A stretch of 64,000 nucleotides of DNA from an uncultured Planctomycetaceae bacterium. Lineage in GTDB: Bacteria; Planctomycetota; Planctomycetia; Planctomycetales; Planctomycetaceae. Position 1 is the stretch's first letter; each line of letters begins with the position of its first letter. Below are positions 1 through 11,488 of the stretch, in pieces. The notes under the pieces are model-generated. The model ran no database searches, was not told the DNA's origin, and worked only from the letters and a program-made list of their open reading frames with translations. The position numbers and the translations under genes are program-made. The stretch lies in the NCBI GenBank assembly GCA_943787265.1, contig CALSLT010000041.1, positions 124,001-188,000 of the forward strand, read 5' to 3'.

Positions 1-1035
1 ATCGTGCAGTACGACGAGTTCTTCCAGCAGGTCCGGCCGCTCCAGAACGATGCAGCCTCGGGTGGTAGATGAGGCGAGCTTTCGGAACTCAGACAGATAC
101 TTCGATGCGAACTTCTCTTTCAGCGATTTTGTTTCGTCGTGAATGCTGTCGGTCGCGAACTGGATGATCGGGCACGGTTCGATGTCACCCCACGGGTTGA
201 TGTGGTGGCTGATGCCGGTTGCTGCCGGGCATAGTGCTTTGCCTTCGCCATCGTAGTAGGCGTCGACGATGGCGATTGGTTTCTTCGCTCGCATCTCGAC
301 GACGAACTCGCGGACTCGCAATTGTTGCTCGGGCGTGAGGCACAGCTCTGGAGACGCGTCCGGACCCATCGGCCGATAGATGTGGAACCACGTGTAGAAA
401 ACACCCATTTCGATCAGACGGTCGGTCCATTGTTCGGTCACCAGTTCGTCGATGTTCGTTTTGCAGACGCTCGTGCAGACGCCGGTCAGTAGTTTGTTGT
501 TGAGGCAGTTCTGGACTCCCTGCATCGTATTGCTGAGCACGTCTTCGCGGCCGCGGCGTTCGTCGCTGACGATCTCCGTTCCTTCAACACTGATAAGTGG
601 CGTGACGTTGCCAGCTTTCTTCAGCCGTTTGGCAACTTCGTCTGTGATAAAGTGACCGTTGGTGAAAACTTGGAAGTAGCAGTCCGGGTGAGCCTCGAAG
701 ATTTCGAGCAATTCCGGATGCATGAACGGCTCGCCCCCCACGATGCCGAAGAACGCGTTGCCCATCTCTTTGGCTTCGGTGATCAGCTTGGACATCGCCT
801 GTAGATCGATCGTCTGTTGCTTAGCGGCGACGTCGACCCAGCAGCCCTGACATCTCAGGTTGCAGCTATTGATTACGGAGACGTACAGAAACGGCGGAAA
901 GTATTCGCCCTTCTTCAGCCGTCGCTTGAACTTCAGGACGGACATCGTGCCGCGAATACCCATGTTGCGGAAGAACTTCCAAACGAGACGTTTGTCGGTT
1001 TCCAGCAGGACGCGTTTGGCCATCCGAAGGTACAT
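1..1035 (-). CDS. Radical SAM protein with SPASM-like C-terminal cysteines (3' end outside the window)
   Basis: The minus strand is open from an ATG at 1035 to the window edge (345 codons, no stop), so the gene is truncated by the window. Residues 58-65 form the radical SAM cluster motif CxxxCxxC (CNLRCQGC), followed by a GGEP motif at 100-103, as expected for a [4Fe-4S]/S-adenosylmethionine enzyme. Further cysteines at 269, 288 (within GDIEPCP) and 328 resemble a SPASM-type auxiliary cluster region. An AGGA sequence lies about 9 bases before the start. The substrate cannot be read from the sequence. The layout recalls SPASM-type enzymes and HpnH-like proteins, but I do not assign either. It is divergent from the His-rich gene at 1306. 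Confidence 0.85.
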   Translation of the reverse strand, partial: MYLRMAKRVLLETDKRLVWKFFRNMGIRGTMSVLKFKRRLKKGEYFPPFLYVSVINSCNLRCQGCWVDVAAKQQTIDLQAMSKLITEAKEMGNAFFGIVGGEPFMHPELLEIFEAHPDCYFQVFTNGHFITDEVAKRLKKAGNVTPLISVEGTEIVSDERRGREDVLSNTMQGVQNCLNNKLLTGVCTSVCKTNIDELVTEQWTDRLIEMGVFYTWFHIYRPMGPDASPELCLTPEQQLRVREFVVEMRAKKPIAIVDAYYDGEGKALCPAATGISHHINPWGDIEPCPIIQFATDSIHDETKSLKEKFASKYLSEFRKLASSTTRGCIVLERPDLLEELVVLHD

Positions 1036-1305
1036 CTGGTTATTCCTGGTCGGCTGATGCGGGACGATTCGCTAAGGCAGAGCGAACCATTGTAGTTGCG
1101 AATGTGCTGGTTGAAACCGCCACACAGGAATCAGGCGTCGTGTTGAATCAGATAATTTCCCAGGCCGAGGCCCGTAATTCCTGCGGACTTACTGTGTCCG
1201 ATGACGAAGCTGTCTGGAAAGATTGTCCGATTGTGAAGAATTTGCGACTTTTGCGTCCAACATGTTGAATCACGTGGCGTATTCGCGTTAGTCTCCAAAG
1301 TACTG

Positions 1306-1758
1306 ATGAATAACGACGTTTCCTCGGAAAACTCCATGTTCCACCGATTTTCCATCCTGATGATCCTTGCGAGCTGGTCGTTCGCATGGTTCTCGGCGTC
1401 GGTGCATGTTCATCATCCGGGGCATGATTGTCACCACGACGTCGCCGAATCCGTTTCGCATTCCCATGCTCATGCTCATTCAAGCGGTGCACACTCGCAT
1501 TGCCACGATCATGGGAAAACTGCTCACAGGCACCCGGAACCGTCTGATTCAACAAGAACGGACGGCTCTGAGAATCTACCGGTTGCAACCGGTGACTGCC
1601 CTCTTTGTGACCTGATTGCTTTGGAACTTGCCGCGCCTCAAACCGCGGAAGTGGCTTGTGCCGAGACCTTGATCTCCACGGCCCCAATGCTTCGCGCCAC
1701 GGCCCCAGCCAGCGCCGCGCGATATACGCTTCGTGGTCGTGCTCCGCCGACCTGCTAG
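1306..1758 (+). CDS. His-rich exported protein, DUF2946-like
   Basis: This 150-residue protein begins with a hydrophobic export signal (about residues 11-33). A histidine tract follows, with 16 His between residues 34 and 76, and a CPLC motif sits at 98-101. A short exported protein with His clusters and a CPxC motif resembles the DUF2946 family, which often lies near metal genes; metal binding is therefore likely but inferred. A second start at 1336 (Met11, preceded by GGAAA) would give a cleaner signal peptide with a basic N-terminus and may be the true one. No transporter or metal regulator is adjacent. The low-complexity centre makes family assignment tentative. Confidence 0.6.
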   Translation: MNNDVSSENSMFHRFSILMILASWSFAWFSASVHVHHPGHDCHHDVAESVSHSHAHAHSSGAHSHCHDHGKTAHRHPEPSDSTRTDGSENLPVATGDCPLCDLIALELAAPQTAEVACAETLISTAPMLRATAPASAARYTLRGRAPPTC

Positions 1759-2140
1759 CGACTTTGCCAGCGACAGCTTCGCTCGGTTACGCACGCGCTT
1801 TTTATCTCGTCTTATTTTGCGCTTGCGCCGTTCTCGTGCTCTGTGTAAGCCCTTGCCTCCAATGAGGCATTGGTTCGTGCGTCAGATGATGCCGAGTTAG
1901 CGAACGCTGATGGAGTTGCCAGATTTCGGACCCCAGTCCGAAGCCTTTGAACGTTATTCAACGTTTCGAGTGGCTCTGGTTTTCGCCGATTCTGAGCGTG
2001 TTCAGAGGCGAATCTCTATCCGCACATGCTGGCAGAATCAGACGTCCCAATGGCGAGTTCTGAATAGACATTTATTCTTCCGGAGTTTTTCCGGAGATAC
2101 TGTTTTCGTTTTCATTCTACTTTTTCTGCAGGAGAGTTCC
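1759..2140. other. Intergenic region before the DUF1559 gene
   Basis: This 382-base stretch carries no convincing gene. Reading frames that cross it lack family features and ribosome-binding sites. Its right end holds the Shine-Dalgarno sequence of the DUF1559 gene, so the promoter of that gene probably lies here, but I could not pick a convincing -35/-10 pair. Confidence 0.5.
2130..2134 (+). promoter_or_regulatory. Ribosome-binding site that fixes a GTG start
   Basis: AGGAG lies 6 bases before GTG at 2141. The reading frame is open much further upstream, to an ATG at 1910, but that extension lacks a comparable site and would bury the prepilin signal more than 90 residues into the protein. 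Confidence 0.7.
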
Positions 2141-3055
2141 GTGAGTCAGCTATTGATTGCCGCATCGGGCGGATCGAAGTTACGCAAAGGTTTTACATTA
2201 ATTGAGTTGCTGGTCGTTATTGCGATCATCGCCATCCTGGTAGCGTTGCTGCTTCCGGCAGTGCAGCAGGCTCGCGAGGCCGCTCGACGGGCACAGTGCA
2301 AAAGCAATCTGAAACAGATTGGCATCGGCCTGCACAACTATCACGATGTGAATCGAATATTGCCGCCAGGATTCATCGGAGTCGATCTGGCAACTGGAAC
2401 GCCACATATCAGCGAAATGAATTCGTTTGGATGGGGAGTGTTCATCTTGCCGATGGTTGACCAGGCTCCACTCTATCAGGAGTTCAATACGAACGTCTCG
2501 CTTCTTGATCCTGTGAATGACGCACCCAGGGATAAATTTCCTGGCGTCTTTCGTTGCCCGTCCGACACAGCTCAGGATACGTGGAATCTTGACGACGAAA
2601 TGGGCAATTTTCTGGTCACGTTGCCGACTTCCAACTACGTTGGTCACTTCGGGACGCTTGAGCTTGAAGACTGCGAATTGACGCCAAATCAACAGTGCTT
2701 TGGCGATGGAGCGTTGTACCACAACAGTGCCGTTCGATTCCGCGATTTCACGGACGGTCAAAGCAGCACTTTCGTCACTGGAGAGCGGCGTTCCGGCGAT
2801 CCTGGTGATTTCAACTCGACCTGGGTCGGAGCACCAGCTGAAGGTGAAGAAGCGTTAGCGAGAATCCTGGGTATCGCCGACCACACCCCTAACCATGAAG
2901 ATGCTCACCTGGATGATTTCAGCAGTATGCACACTGGCGGATGCCACATGCTCGCTGGTGATGGGGCCGTGCACTTTGTTGGTGAAAGTATTGACGAAGG
3001 AGTTTGGAAGTCGCTTGGAACTTTGCAAGGTGACGAACTGGTCGGCGACTTCTAG
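2141..3055 (+). CDS. DUF1559 prepilin-like protein
   Basis: A 304-residue protein of the DUF1559 family, which is strongly expanded in planctomycetes. Starting at the GTG, a short basic leader ends in Gly17-Phe18 and continues as TLIELL, with Glu at position +5 of the mature chain. That is a type IV prepilin/pseudopilin cleavage site followed by a hydrophobic helix (about 18-40). The region after the helix (QQAREAARRAQC) is typical of the family, as is the C-terminal segment with HFVGESIDEGVW and TLQGDE. The protein is expected to be processed by prepilin peptidase and displayed at the cytoplasmic membrane or cell surface. The role of these proteins is not established. A single copy stands here without pilus assembly genes. 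Confidence 0.9.
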   Translation: MSQLLIAASGGSKLRKGFTLIELLVVIAIIAILVALLLPAVQQAREAARRAQCKSNLKQIGIGLHNYHDVNRILPPGFIGVDLATGTPHISEMNSFGWGVFILPMVDQAPLYQEFNTNVSLLDPVNDAPRDKFPGVFRCPSDTAQDTWNLDDEMGNFLVTLPTSNYVGHFGTLELEDCELTPNQQCFGDGALYHNSAVRFRDFTDGQSSTFVTGERRSGDPGDFNSTWVGAPAEGEEALARILGIADHTPNHEDAHLDDFSSMHTGGCHMLAGDGAVHFVGESIDEGVWKSLGTLQGDELVGDF

Positions 3056-3189
3056 CACGGATGTGTTCAATTGTTTTTCAGGTGAGTTTTGAGGAGTCGA
3101 GTTTGGTCAAAGGCGTGGATCACGCCGTAGACGGTGCCGGCTGGCGGTGTTACGTTTGTGGCACCTCTTATTTCGTTCCGGAGTGATCC

Positions 3190-4842
3190 ATGCCTGTGAT
3201 GACCAAATGCCCAAACTGCGGCAAGACTTTAAAGCTGAAATCCGAAGCCGCATTTGGCAAGAAAACAGCCTGCCCGCAGTGCAGTGAGCCGTTCACGGTT
3301 AAACCGTACAAAAAGAAGAAAGCCAAGCCCGTCGTCGAGGAGGCGGAAGACGAGTACGACGACTACGGAACGGACTATGGCTCGTACGATGACCAGGACT
3401 ACGGCGATTACGGGGCCGACGATCAGTACGACGACTACGAGCCGGCTCCGAAGCGATCGTCGTCCAAGTCTTCGAAGAAGAAAAAGAAGAAAAAAAAGAA
3501 GGCAGCCGGGCTCCCACCCTGGCTGACGTACGTTGCATTCGGCCTGGCGGGTGTACTGGTCCTCGGCGGGTTGGTTGGAGTTGTTGTGACTGCCGTGGGC
3601 GGTGGAGGCAGCAACGTCATCGACCTCACGTGGCTACCGGAAGAGGCCGATCTTTTTGTGAAGGTTGAGCCGGATGAACTCTGGGACGCTCCGATGCTGG
3701 CGTCCGTTCGTGATAACGCGACAGTTAAACAGTTGATGGAGCAGGCCGCTCAGCAGGGTGGCGTGAAGATCGGGCTGTCGGATATCGATTCAGTCGTAAT
3801 GGCCGGGCTCGATATGTCGGACACTTATCAACAGCAGGTTGGACTTCTGGGTAATCGCATTGGCCGCCCGACGATCGCTAAAAAAGCCAACGCCAAAATG
3901 ATCGGCGTTGTGCGGTTCAAGAGGGACGTTACAGAGGCGGACCTTGGCGACGACGCTGAGAGCCGCAAGAAAGAGCACGGTGGCAAGAGCTACTACTCCG
4001 CGCCAGATAATCAAGCCGTTTATCTGGCCGACGCAAGGACAATGCTGGTCGGTCAGGAAGCTCAGGTGACGGCAGCGATGGATCGAGGACCGACTGCTCC
4101 GCGTGTCAGCCGCATTGATTTTGTGAATCCTCGACACCAGCTCCTGTTTGTGATCGCGCCGCCAAAGATTCTGGATGCTGATGCACGCAGCCAGGTTCAA
4201 TCGACATCAGCTGCAGGTGCAACTCCGGCGTTGCAGACAGCTCAGAAATCGTTGAACGACAACACGAAGGCATTTGCTTTTGGATTGAGCCTGACTTCGG
4301 ATATCGAAATGGAAGTGCAAATGCAGTGCTTCTCTTCGTCCGAAGCCGACAAACTGAAGACGGATCTCGATGCTGCCCTGGCTGAAATGAAAACCCAGTT
4401 CACGGCTTCGACCGGACAGGTTCCTCCGCAGTTCTCAGATTTCGTGGCGATTGGCAAAGAGGCAATCGACTCACTCGGAGCCAACAAAAGCGGCGACGAA
4501 GTCAGTGTTGCTCTAAAAGTGCCAGGCCGAGTTACGACGGCTGTTCAGGATGCGATTGCCAGCAACCCGATGGCTGCGATGATGCTTCAAGGCATGACTC
4601 AACAGTTGAATCAGGGAGCGACTCCACCTGCTGGATTGGGCGGAGCCAACGCCGAATCACTGAATCCGTCTGCTGCGACCGATCAGGCTCAGGCAGGTCA
4701 GCCGACCAATTCGAACCCGGAAGACTTCGAAGCCGGAGTGCGGCAGGACCAGCAGAACACGCTCGACACACTGAACGGAGTCCGCGGGCAGATCAAGAAA
4801 ACAACTGGAGCCATTCAGGATGCCGTTCCAGGCGGCAAGTAA
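3190..4842 (+). CDS. Zinc-ribbon single-pass membrane protein of unknown function
   Basis: 550 residues. The N-terminus is an MJ0042-type zinc ribbon with cysteine pairs at 7/10 and 28/31. An Asp/Tyr-rich stretch follows (about 51-83), then a Ser/Lys stretch ending in a run of lysines (about 91-104), then one transmembrane helix (about 112-137). The long C-terminal part is predicted to lie outside the cytoplasm and becomes Gln/Asn/Ala-rich near its end. A cytoplasmic zinc ribbon tethered to an exported domain is a common planctomycete layout, but no enzymatic motif is visible and I assign no function. The lysine run is encoded by almost pure A/G sequence including eight consecutive A. The gene ends before the bidirectional terminator at 4966. 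Confidence 0.8.
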   Translation: MPVMTKCPNCGKTLKLKSEAAFGKKTACPQCSEPFTVKPYKKKKAKPVVEEAEDEYDDYGTDYGSYDDQDYGDYGADDQYDDYEPAPKRSSSKSSKKKKKKKKKAAGLPPWLTYVAFGLAGVLVLGGLVGVVVTAVGGGGSNVIDLTWLPEEADLFVKVEPDELWDAPMLASVRDNATVKQLMEQAAQQGGVKIGLSDIDSVVMAGLDMSDTYQQQVGLLGNRIGRPTIAKKANAKMIGVVRFKRDVTEADLGDDAESRKKEHGGKSYYSAPDNQAVYLADARTMLVGQEAQVTAAMDRGPTAPRVSRIDFVNPRHQLLFVIAPPKILDADARSQVQSTSAAGATPALQTAQKSLNDNTKAFAFGLSLTSDIEMEVQMQCFSSSEADKLKTDLDAALAEMKTQFTASTGQVPPQFSDFVAIGKEAIDSLGANKSGDEVSVALKVPGRVTTAVQDAIASNPMAAMMLQGMTQQLNQGATPPAGLGGANAESLNPSAATDQAQAGQPTNSNPEDFEAGVRQDQQNTLDTLNGVRGQIKKTTGAIQDAVPGGK

Positions 4843-4965
4843 GGAACTCCCCTTCGCGACCTCTCGTAGTTGGACTCGCAAGAGTTCTGGGCGTCAGTTG
4901 TTCTGCTTCGCCTGAAGTCTTGCGACTCCAGCTACGGTCCGCGTTCCAATCGTTCGGATACAAAA

Positions 4966-4998
4966 ACAGCCCGGTGATCAGTGATCACCGGGCTGTTA
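4966..4998. terminator. Bidirectional rho-independent terminator
   Basis: A perfect inverted repeat (16-base arms, AACAGCCCGGTGATCA and its complement, one central base) is flanked by an A run on the left and a T run on the right. It lies between the convergent zinc-ribbon gene and the sigma factor gene and can serve both. Confidence 0.85.
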
Positions 4999-5026
4999 GT
5001 TTTTAGCGATTGGTGTCGAAATCCGC

Positions 5027-5875
5027 TTAGTCACCGTTGAGGCTGCGGTTCAGACGCTTGAGTGCATCGCCTTCGATCTGGCGGACACGTTCTCGAGTGA
5101 GGCCCAGAGCTTCGCCGATTTCTTTCAGCGTCTTGGGTTCTGAATCGTCCAGCCCAAATCGCATGCGGAGGATCGTCGCTTCTCTCGGGTCCATCTTGTC
5201 GAGCATCTTGAAGACGTGCTTCAAGTTGTCGTTTTCCATCAACTCGTCATCGGGGCCTTTGTTCTTGTCGTCCGGTAGCACTTCCCCGAGCGTCCACGTT
5301 CCGTCAGGGTGATCGGTCTGTGGATTTGTGTTGTAGAGTTGAATGGCCTTCTTAACGATCTTCAGCTTCTTGCTGGGAATCTCCAGCTCGACCGCGACTT
5401 CTTCCGGAGTCGGCGTTCGGCCGAGTTGATCGCTGAGTTTAGCGGTCGCTCGTCGCCACTTGGAAAGCAGCTCGACCATGTAAGCAGGGATGCGGATGGT
5501 CTTGGCCGAGTTGACCAAAGCCCGCTTGATCGACTGCTTTATCCAGTAGCTGGCGTAGGTGCTGAATCGAGTTCCCATTTCAGGGTCGAAGCCTTCGACC
5601 GCTCGAAGCAGTCCGAGGTTACCTTCTTCGATCAGGTCTTGAAGCGGCAGCCCTTTGCCGGTGTAGGCTCGGGCAATGTTCACGACAAGCCGCAGGTTGG
5701 CTCGAACCATCCGATCTCGAGCGGCACCATCGCCAGCTGAAATCTGACGCGACAGCATCTTTTCTTCGTCGGCCGTAAGCAGGGCCGTTTCGTTGATTTC
5801 CTTTAAGTAGGTCTCCAGAGGATTCTGGACACGTGAGCGGGCTGAAGTACGACGCTTAGTAGTTGTAGTCGACAT
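5027..5875 (-). CDS. Primary-type sigma-70 factor (RpoD/SigA-like, short form)
   Basis: 282 residues. Region 1.2 is at about 17-50. Region 2 is at about 55-125, including NLRLVVNIARAY and the promoter-contact segment with RFSTYASYWIKQSI. Region 3 is at about 130-205 and region 4 at about 220-278, with LGLTRERVRQIE as the -35-binding helix-turn-helix. Region 1.1 and the long non-conserved insert of classic RpoD are absent, so this may be a short primary sigma or a group 2 (RpoS/SigB-like) factor. It directs RNA polymerase to -35/-10 promoters. It shares the strand with rpsA but is separated from it by about 590 bases containing the rpsA terminator, so it probably has its own promoter. Confidence 0.92.
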   Translation of the reverse strand: MSTTTTKRRTSARSRVQNPLETYLKEINETALLTADEEKMLSRQISAGDGAARDRMVRANLRLVVNIARAYTGKGLPLQDLIEEGNLGLLRAVEGFDPEMGTRFSTYASYWIKQSIKRALVNSAKTIRIPAYMVELLSKWRRATAKLSDQLGRTPTPEEVAVELEIPSKKLKIVKKAIQLYNTNPQTDHPDGTWTLGEVLPDDKNKGPDDELMENDNLKHVFKMLDKMDPREATILRMRFGLDDSEPKTLKEIGEALGLTRERVRQIEGDALKRLNRSLNGD

Positions 5876-6468
5876 GGATGTCCTTCTGATTCGTCTGGAG
5901 TCGCTCGAGGAAGCAGGTGAGAGAGGCAGGCTCCGAACCAGAGCTCACACAACAGAGGTCAATTCGATCCTTGCGATTGTTGACTGGTCTGTTGAAGTAA
6001 CTCAGTGGGTCAAACGTGAAGGGAAAACTCAATCGGCAATCCGCAATCGTCCGTCTGCGGAAGTCTTGAGGTGAAGTCGACCGGCTAGTGTGCGAACCAG
6101 AGTTGAGTCGGCACACCAACCGCGTTCCCAGCATCGAATACGGATGGACTTCGTATTCCGCGGTGGGGAGTCGAGGTTTCAGAGAAGACTGAGAAGATTT
6201 ATCGGCAGCGTGGTTCGGTGAGCTGGACCTGAACGACGAGCGAATTCAGGAAGACCACGGGTACCTTGCGGCTGGCGCAAAAGTAACGGCCCGTCGGAAT
6301 TGCTCCGACGGGCCGTTTATGTTGATCGTAGGGAAGCACTACTTATTCGGCGTAACCGATACTTCCCCTCTTGTCAGCAGAACCGAAGAACGGTCTCGTA
6401 ATCCAGTAGCCAGACGCCCGCTCTTCCCCGGTTGTGGAGAAGAGCGGAACGATCGACTGGATTTCAGA
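5876..6468. other. Intergenic region between the sigma factor gene and rpsA
   Basis: 593 bases without a supportable gene. It holds the rpsA terminator (6285-6317) and a weak 7-base-pair stem-loop at 6136-6158 (GAATACG/CGTATTC). A further stem-loop at about 6419-6447 (CGCTCTTC/GAAGAGCG) lies just after the rpsA stop. The sigma factor promoter should lie in the left part, but no clear consensus was found. Confidence 0.5.
6285..6317 (-). terminator. rpsA rho-independent terminator
   Basis: A 14-base-pair GC-rich stem (AACGGCCCGTCGGA and its complement) with a 5-base loop. On the minus strand it is followed by a T-rich tail. It sits about 150 bases after the rpsA stop codon. Confidence 0.75.
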
Positions 6469-8469
<2,001 letters not shown>

Positions 8470-9115
8470 CTAAAACTCTCACTCAACGTTAGTCAGCAAC
8501 TCTACTTCTTCGGATGTCTAGAATCTGTCCGGAAAGAGCAGTCAGTGGGGCTGCAATGGAGCATGCTCGGGTCAGTTTTCGCGACCAAAGAAGGCGTCGC
8601 AACTCATTACACAGAAAAGTGTTGTGGTGAGTGGCGAATCGATCTGATCGACGATTCCTTGCGGCTGATTCAGATCCTTGTCTGAATCCCGCGGACCGGC
8701 AGGCTGCCAACAAAAAAACGTATGTCACCAGATCAGCGAGGCTGTCGGTCGACACACGTCATGCAGGCACCGTATCCAGTTGCTAAGGGTTAGTGTTCGC
8801 TCTGTCCGGAAAACAGATTCCGGAAACCACAGAGCCAACGCCGCTTTCGTCACACGAACGAGCCGCGGACTATACCATCGTCTGAATCAATCCATCTACC
8901 CAGAGATAGGGGGTTTCTTATGGATTGCCAGAAACCAGGAGCACTTTTGTTTCGTACTCGAAACTAAGGATTCGAAGCACTGATTTGGAGTCGAAAGCTC
9001 ATCTTCTCCCGTTTTGGACGGGGCCATAGACTGCCGATCCCATCCCGGCGTCATCCGACATCTCCAGATTCCGCACGCCGCCTCACATCCTCAGAGACTC
9101 TATCGGAGTCAAGCC
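8470..9115. other. Divergent region between rpsA and the small lipoprotein gene
   Basis: 646 bases. Open frames here show no family features or good start sites. The region must carry the rpsA promoter (minus strand) and that of the lipoprotein gene (plus strand). A TATAGT near 8872 on the minus strand could be a -10 element, but no well-spaced -35 accompanies it. No structured RNA was recognised. Confidence 0.4.
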
Positions 9116-9343
9116 ATGCCCGCCTCCCGTTTAATTCCGCTCCTTCTCGCCGGCCTGGCTCTGGGATCTTCGACAGGCTGCGAAAGCCTGCTCCACAATC
9201 TGAAACCCCACCGCCTCTGGCGCCTGAACCGCCACTCACCCCCGATGGCCTCCGGCAGTTCAGTCTACTATTCCGTGCCGCCTCCACCGTTGTCGGAAGT
9301 CGATTCTCGGGAAATGGATTTGGAGGCCGTGTTGGTAAAGTAG
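9116..9343 (+). CDS. Small putative lipoprotein
   Basis: 75 residues from an ATG with GGAG about 8 bases upstream. The N-terminus has an Arg, then a hydrophobic stretch (IPLLLAGLALG) ending in STGC, a slightly atypical lipobox. Cys21 would be the lipidated residue. The remaining 54 residues are polar and Pro-rich and match no family I recognise. The longer frame from 9014 is less likely because it would bury the signal. The neighbours on both sides lie on the other strand, so it is probably monocistronic. Confidence 0.5.
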   Translation: MPASRLIPLLLAGLALGSSTGCESLLHNLKPHRLWRLNRHSPPMASGSSVYYSVPPPPLSEVDSREMDLEAVLVK

Positions 9344-9423
9344 TGCTTCGACCAAAGGCATTGTCTTCCACCTGATTCCGGCTTCGCTAAGGCTGCCGTG
9401 CCCCTCATCGGAACATGACTACA

Positions 9424-11316
9424 TCACCATTCGCCAGGCAGATCTTCTGGCCATTCATCAGCACCGGGGGCTCGGACGAAGTCGACCATAAATCCGCCGT
9501 GAAAGTTCCGCATGGTCAGGGCTAGAACTCTGATCTCGTGCAGAGGCGACTGTGCAACAGCGTCGGAAGACTGTTCAGTCAGTCTGTTCGAATAGAGAGC
9601 CAGCTTTTGCAATTTTCGAAGATATGGCGATCTCGCGAGTGCAATCAAGCCATCATCACAAATCTGGTTGCCGTTGAGACGCAGCTCAGTCAACTGTGAC
9701 AGAAGCTTTGACTGAGCAAGTGCGACAAGGCCTTCACTCGTGATCTTATTGTTCGAGAGATCTAACACAGTCAGATTCTTCAGATACGGTGAGTTTGCGA
9801 TTGCAATCAGCGAGCGATCCGTAAATGCATCCCTGTAGGACAAATCGAGCGAATTCAGGCTATTCCATTGCGGCGATTGTGCAAGATCAACAACCAGTTG
9901 GTCTGCAACCCTGTCTGGACAGAATGACAACTCGAGTGATTTCACTTTCGAAAGAACTGGTGATGTAACAAATGCTGCGATTTCTGATTCGTCAAATTCG
10001 ATTCCACGTAGATTAAGCTCACGGACTCGACGGAGCCCGTGAGCTTCAGCAATCAGGGAAAGTGAGCCTTCTTTCAATTCGTTGCGGCCTAAATCGAGAA
10101 AGGTTGGTTGTTCAAGCGATTGCAGGATCGCCGAAAGTCCCACGTTCGTCATTCCAACCCAATTCAGATTGATGTGTTCAAGACGCCGCATCCACGGTGC
10201 CTCAGCCAGACTCAAACAACCCGAATCACCGATCGATTGGTTTTCGCACAAGTCTAAGTGCACTAGCCGTTTCAGAAATTCTGAATCGGCCAGTGCCGCA
10301 GCTCCAGCAGCAGTGATCGCGCCATCGTTCAATTTCAGGTGATTCAATTTCTCACCAAGCGAGCGAGTCTCTGCAATCAGCTTTGCGGACACGTCTCCCG
10401 CCCCTGAGTCAACGCAGATCAATCGTTTCAGGTTCTTGAGGTAGTGGGAGGCTGCCAGCTTCTCGATTGTGCCGTCTCCAGTTTCACGGTCTCCCATGAA
10501 ACTGATATCCAGTTCTTCAAGCTCTCGGCAGTTTGGCGATTGTGCAAGCGATTCGATTCCTTTCACAGTTAAATCGGTCCCTGCCAGTCGCAACGACTTC
10601 AGATTTCGAGCGTTGCTTGATTCGACAAATCGATTAAATGCACTGTCCGATAGAAATACGCCGCTGCCGAGACCCGTGCAATTGAGATTTAGGCTTTCCA
10701 GTAAAAGCGGACAATCTGAGCGGGTGAGTTCTTCAACCACGCGATCCGCATTCAAGCCAGCACATTCGAGTCCCAAGTGTCGACATTGACTCAGAGTCTT
10801 TGACTCAATGAGAACCTTCAACTGCTCAAGATCGATGTCTAGGCACAGGTCGATCGCAGACAGGGAAACATCAGCGCGGTCAGCAAGAAGTTGGAAGACT
10901 GCGGGCATTGGGAGATCATCATTTGCCCATCGGTCTTCAATGATGCCTCCACTAGAATTGCAGCAGCTTAGATCAAGAGTTGTCAGGTATCTCAAATGCG
11001 GAGATTTGATCAGAGTGTAGAGGCTACCAGCTTCCGAAAGTGAACACATTTGCTCTGATTCGATCTGTCTAACAATGGACAGTTTCGGTGAATCGACTCC
11101 AGAAACGAAATCTTCACACCAGCCCATCGGGCAAACTCGCAGCGAATCTGGCCACGCGGTCAGCGTTTCCTGCAAAGCAGGGAGACATTTGGAAACACTG
11201 GCAGAGTCAATTTGATCGAGTTCGTCCAAGAGCTCGCAAATCGAATCCCATGCCGAACTGGATGGATCGTCTGCAAGGCTCCGCAGTTCCTGAATGAGTC
11301 GTTCATGGTCCTGCAT
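9424..11316 (-). CDS. Leucine-rich-repeat (RNI-like) protein
   Basis: 630 residues from an ATG at 11316; the frame stays open upstream to 11421. The first 130 residues are helical and mixed. The rest is a long series of degenerate leucine-rich repeats of about 24-28 residues, with LxxLxLxxN-like cores such as LTVLDLSNNKIT and LTELRLNGNQIC. This is the ribonuclease-inhibitor-like type that forms a curved protein-binding solenoid. No signal peptide, membrane helix or catalytic domain is present, so a cytoplasmic protein-interaction role is likely. In planctomycetes such repeats often accompany short TIGR02996-type N-termini; the N-terminus here is only vaguely similar. Function unknown. Confidence 0.75.
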   Translation of the reverse strand: MQDHERLIQELRSLADDPSSSAWDSICELLDELDQIDSASVSKCLPALQETLTAWPDSLRVCPMGWCEDFVSGVDSPKLSIVRQIESEQMCSLSEAGSLYTLIKSPHLRYLTTLDLSCCNSSGGIIEDRWANDDLPMPAVFQLLADRADVSLSAIDLCLDIDLEQLKVLIESKTLSQCRHLGLECAGLNADRVVEELTRSDCPLLLESLNLNCTGLGSGVFLSDSAFNRFVESSNARNLKSLRLAGTDLTVKGIESLAQSPNCRELEELDISFMGDRETGDGTIEKLAASHYLKNLKRLICVDSGAGDVSAKLIAETRSLGEKLNHLKLNDGAITAAGAAALADSEFLKRLVHLDLCENQSIGDSGCLSLAEAPWMRRLEHINLNWVGMTNVGLSAILQSLEQPTFLDLGRNELKEGSLSLIAEAHGLRRVRELNLRGIEFDESEIAAFVTSPVLSKVKSLELSFCPDRVADQLVVDLAQSPQWNSLNSLDLSYRDAFTDRSLIAIANSPYLKNLTVLDLSNNKITSEGLVALAQSKLLSQLTELRLNGNQICDDGLIALARSPYLRKLQKLALYSNRLTEQSSDAVAQSPLHEIRVLALTMRNFHGGFMVDFVRAPGADEWPEDLPGEW

Positions 11317-11488
11317 TATTGAGACTTTTACCCGTTCTGGGGCAGCGGGCTGGTTCGACCATTCGGTAAAAGCAAAGGCAAAGTACGGACGAGAGATGGT
11401 TGCCACGGACTCACGAAGCACTCAAATGGTTCGCGACGGAAAGTATCCTGCGCGTCTTGCTTCTCGCCAGTGCGCGATTGTCGGAGAA

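Noticed and set aside
1..1035. Radical SAM protein as an anaerobic sulfatase-maturating enzyme for the four sulfatases
   Set aside because: It is more than 20 kb from the nearest sulfatase, and no maturase-specific motif can be confirmed. The SPASM-like cysteines alone do not decide this.
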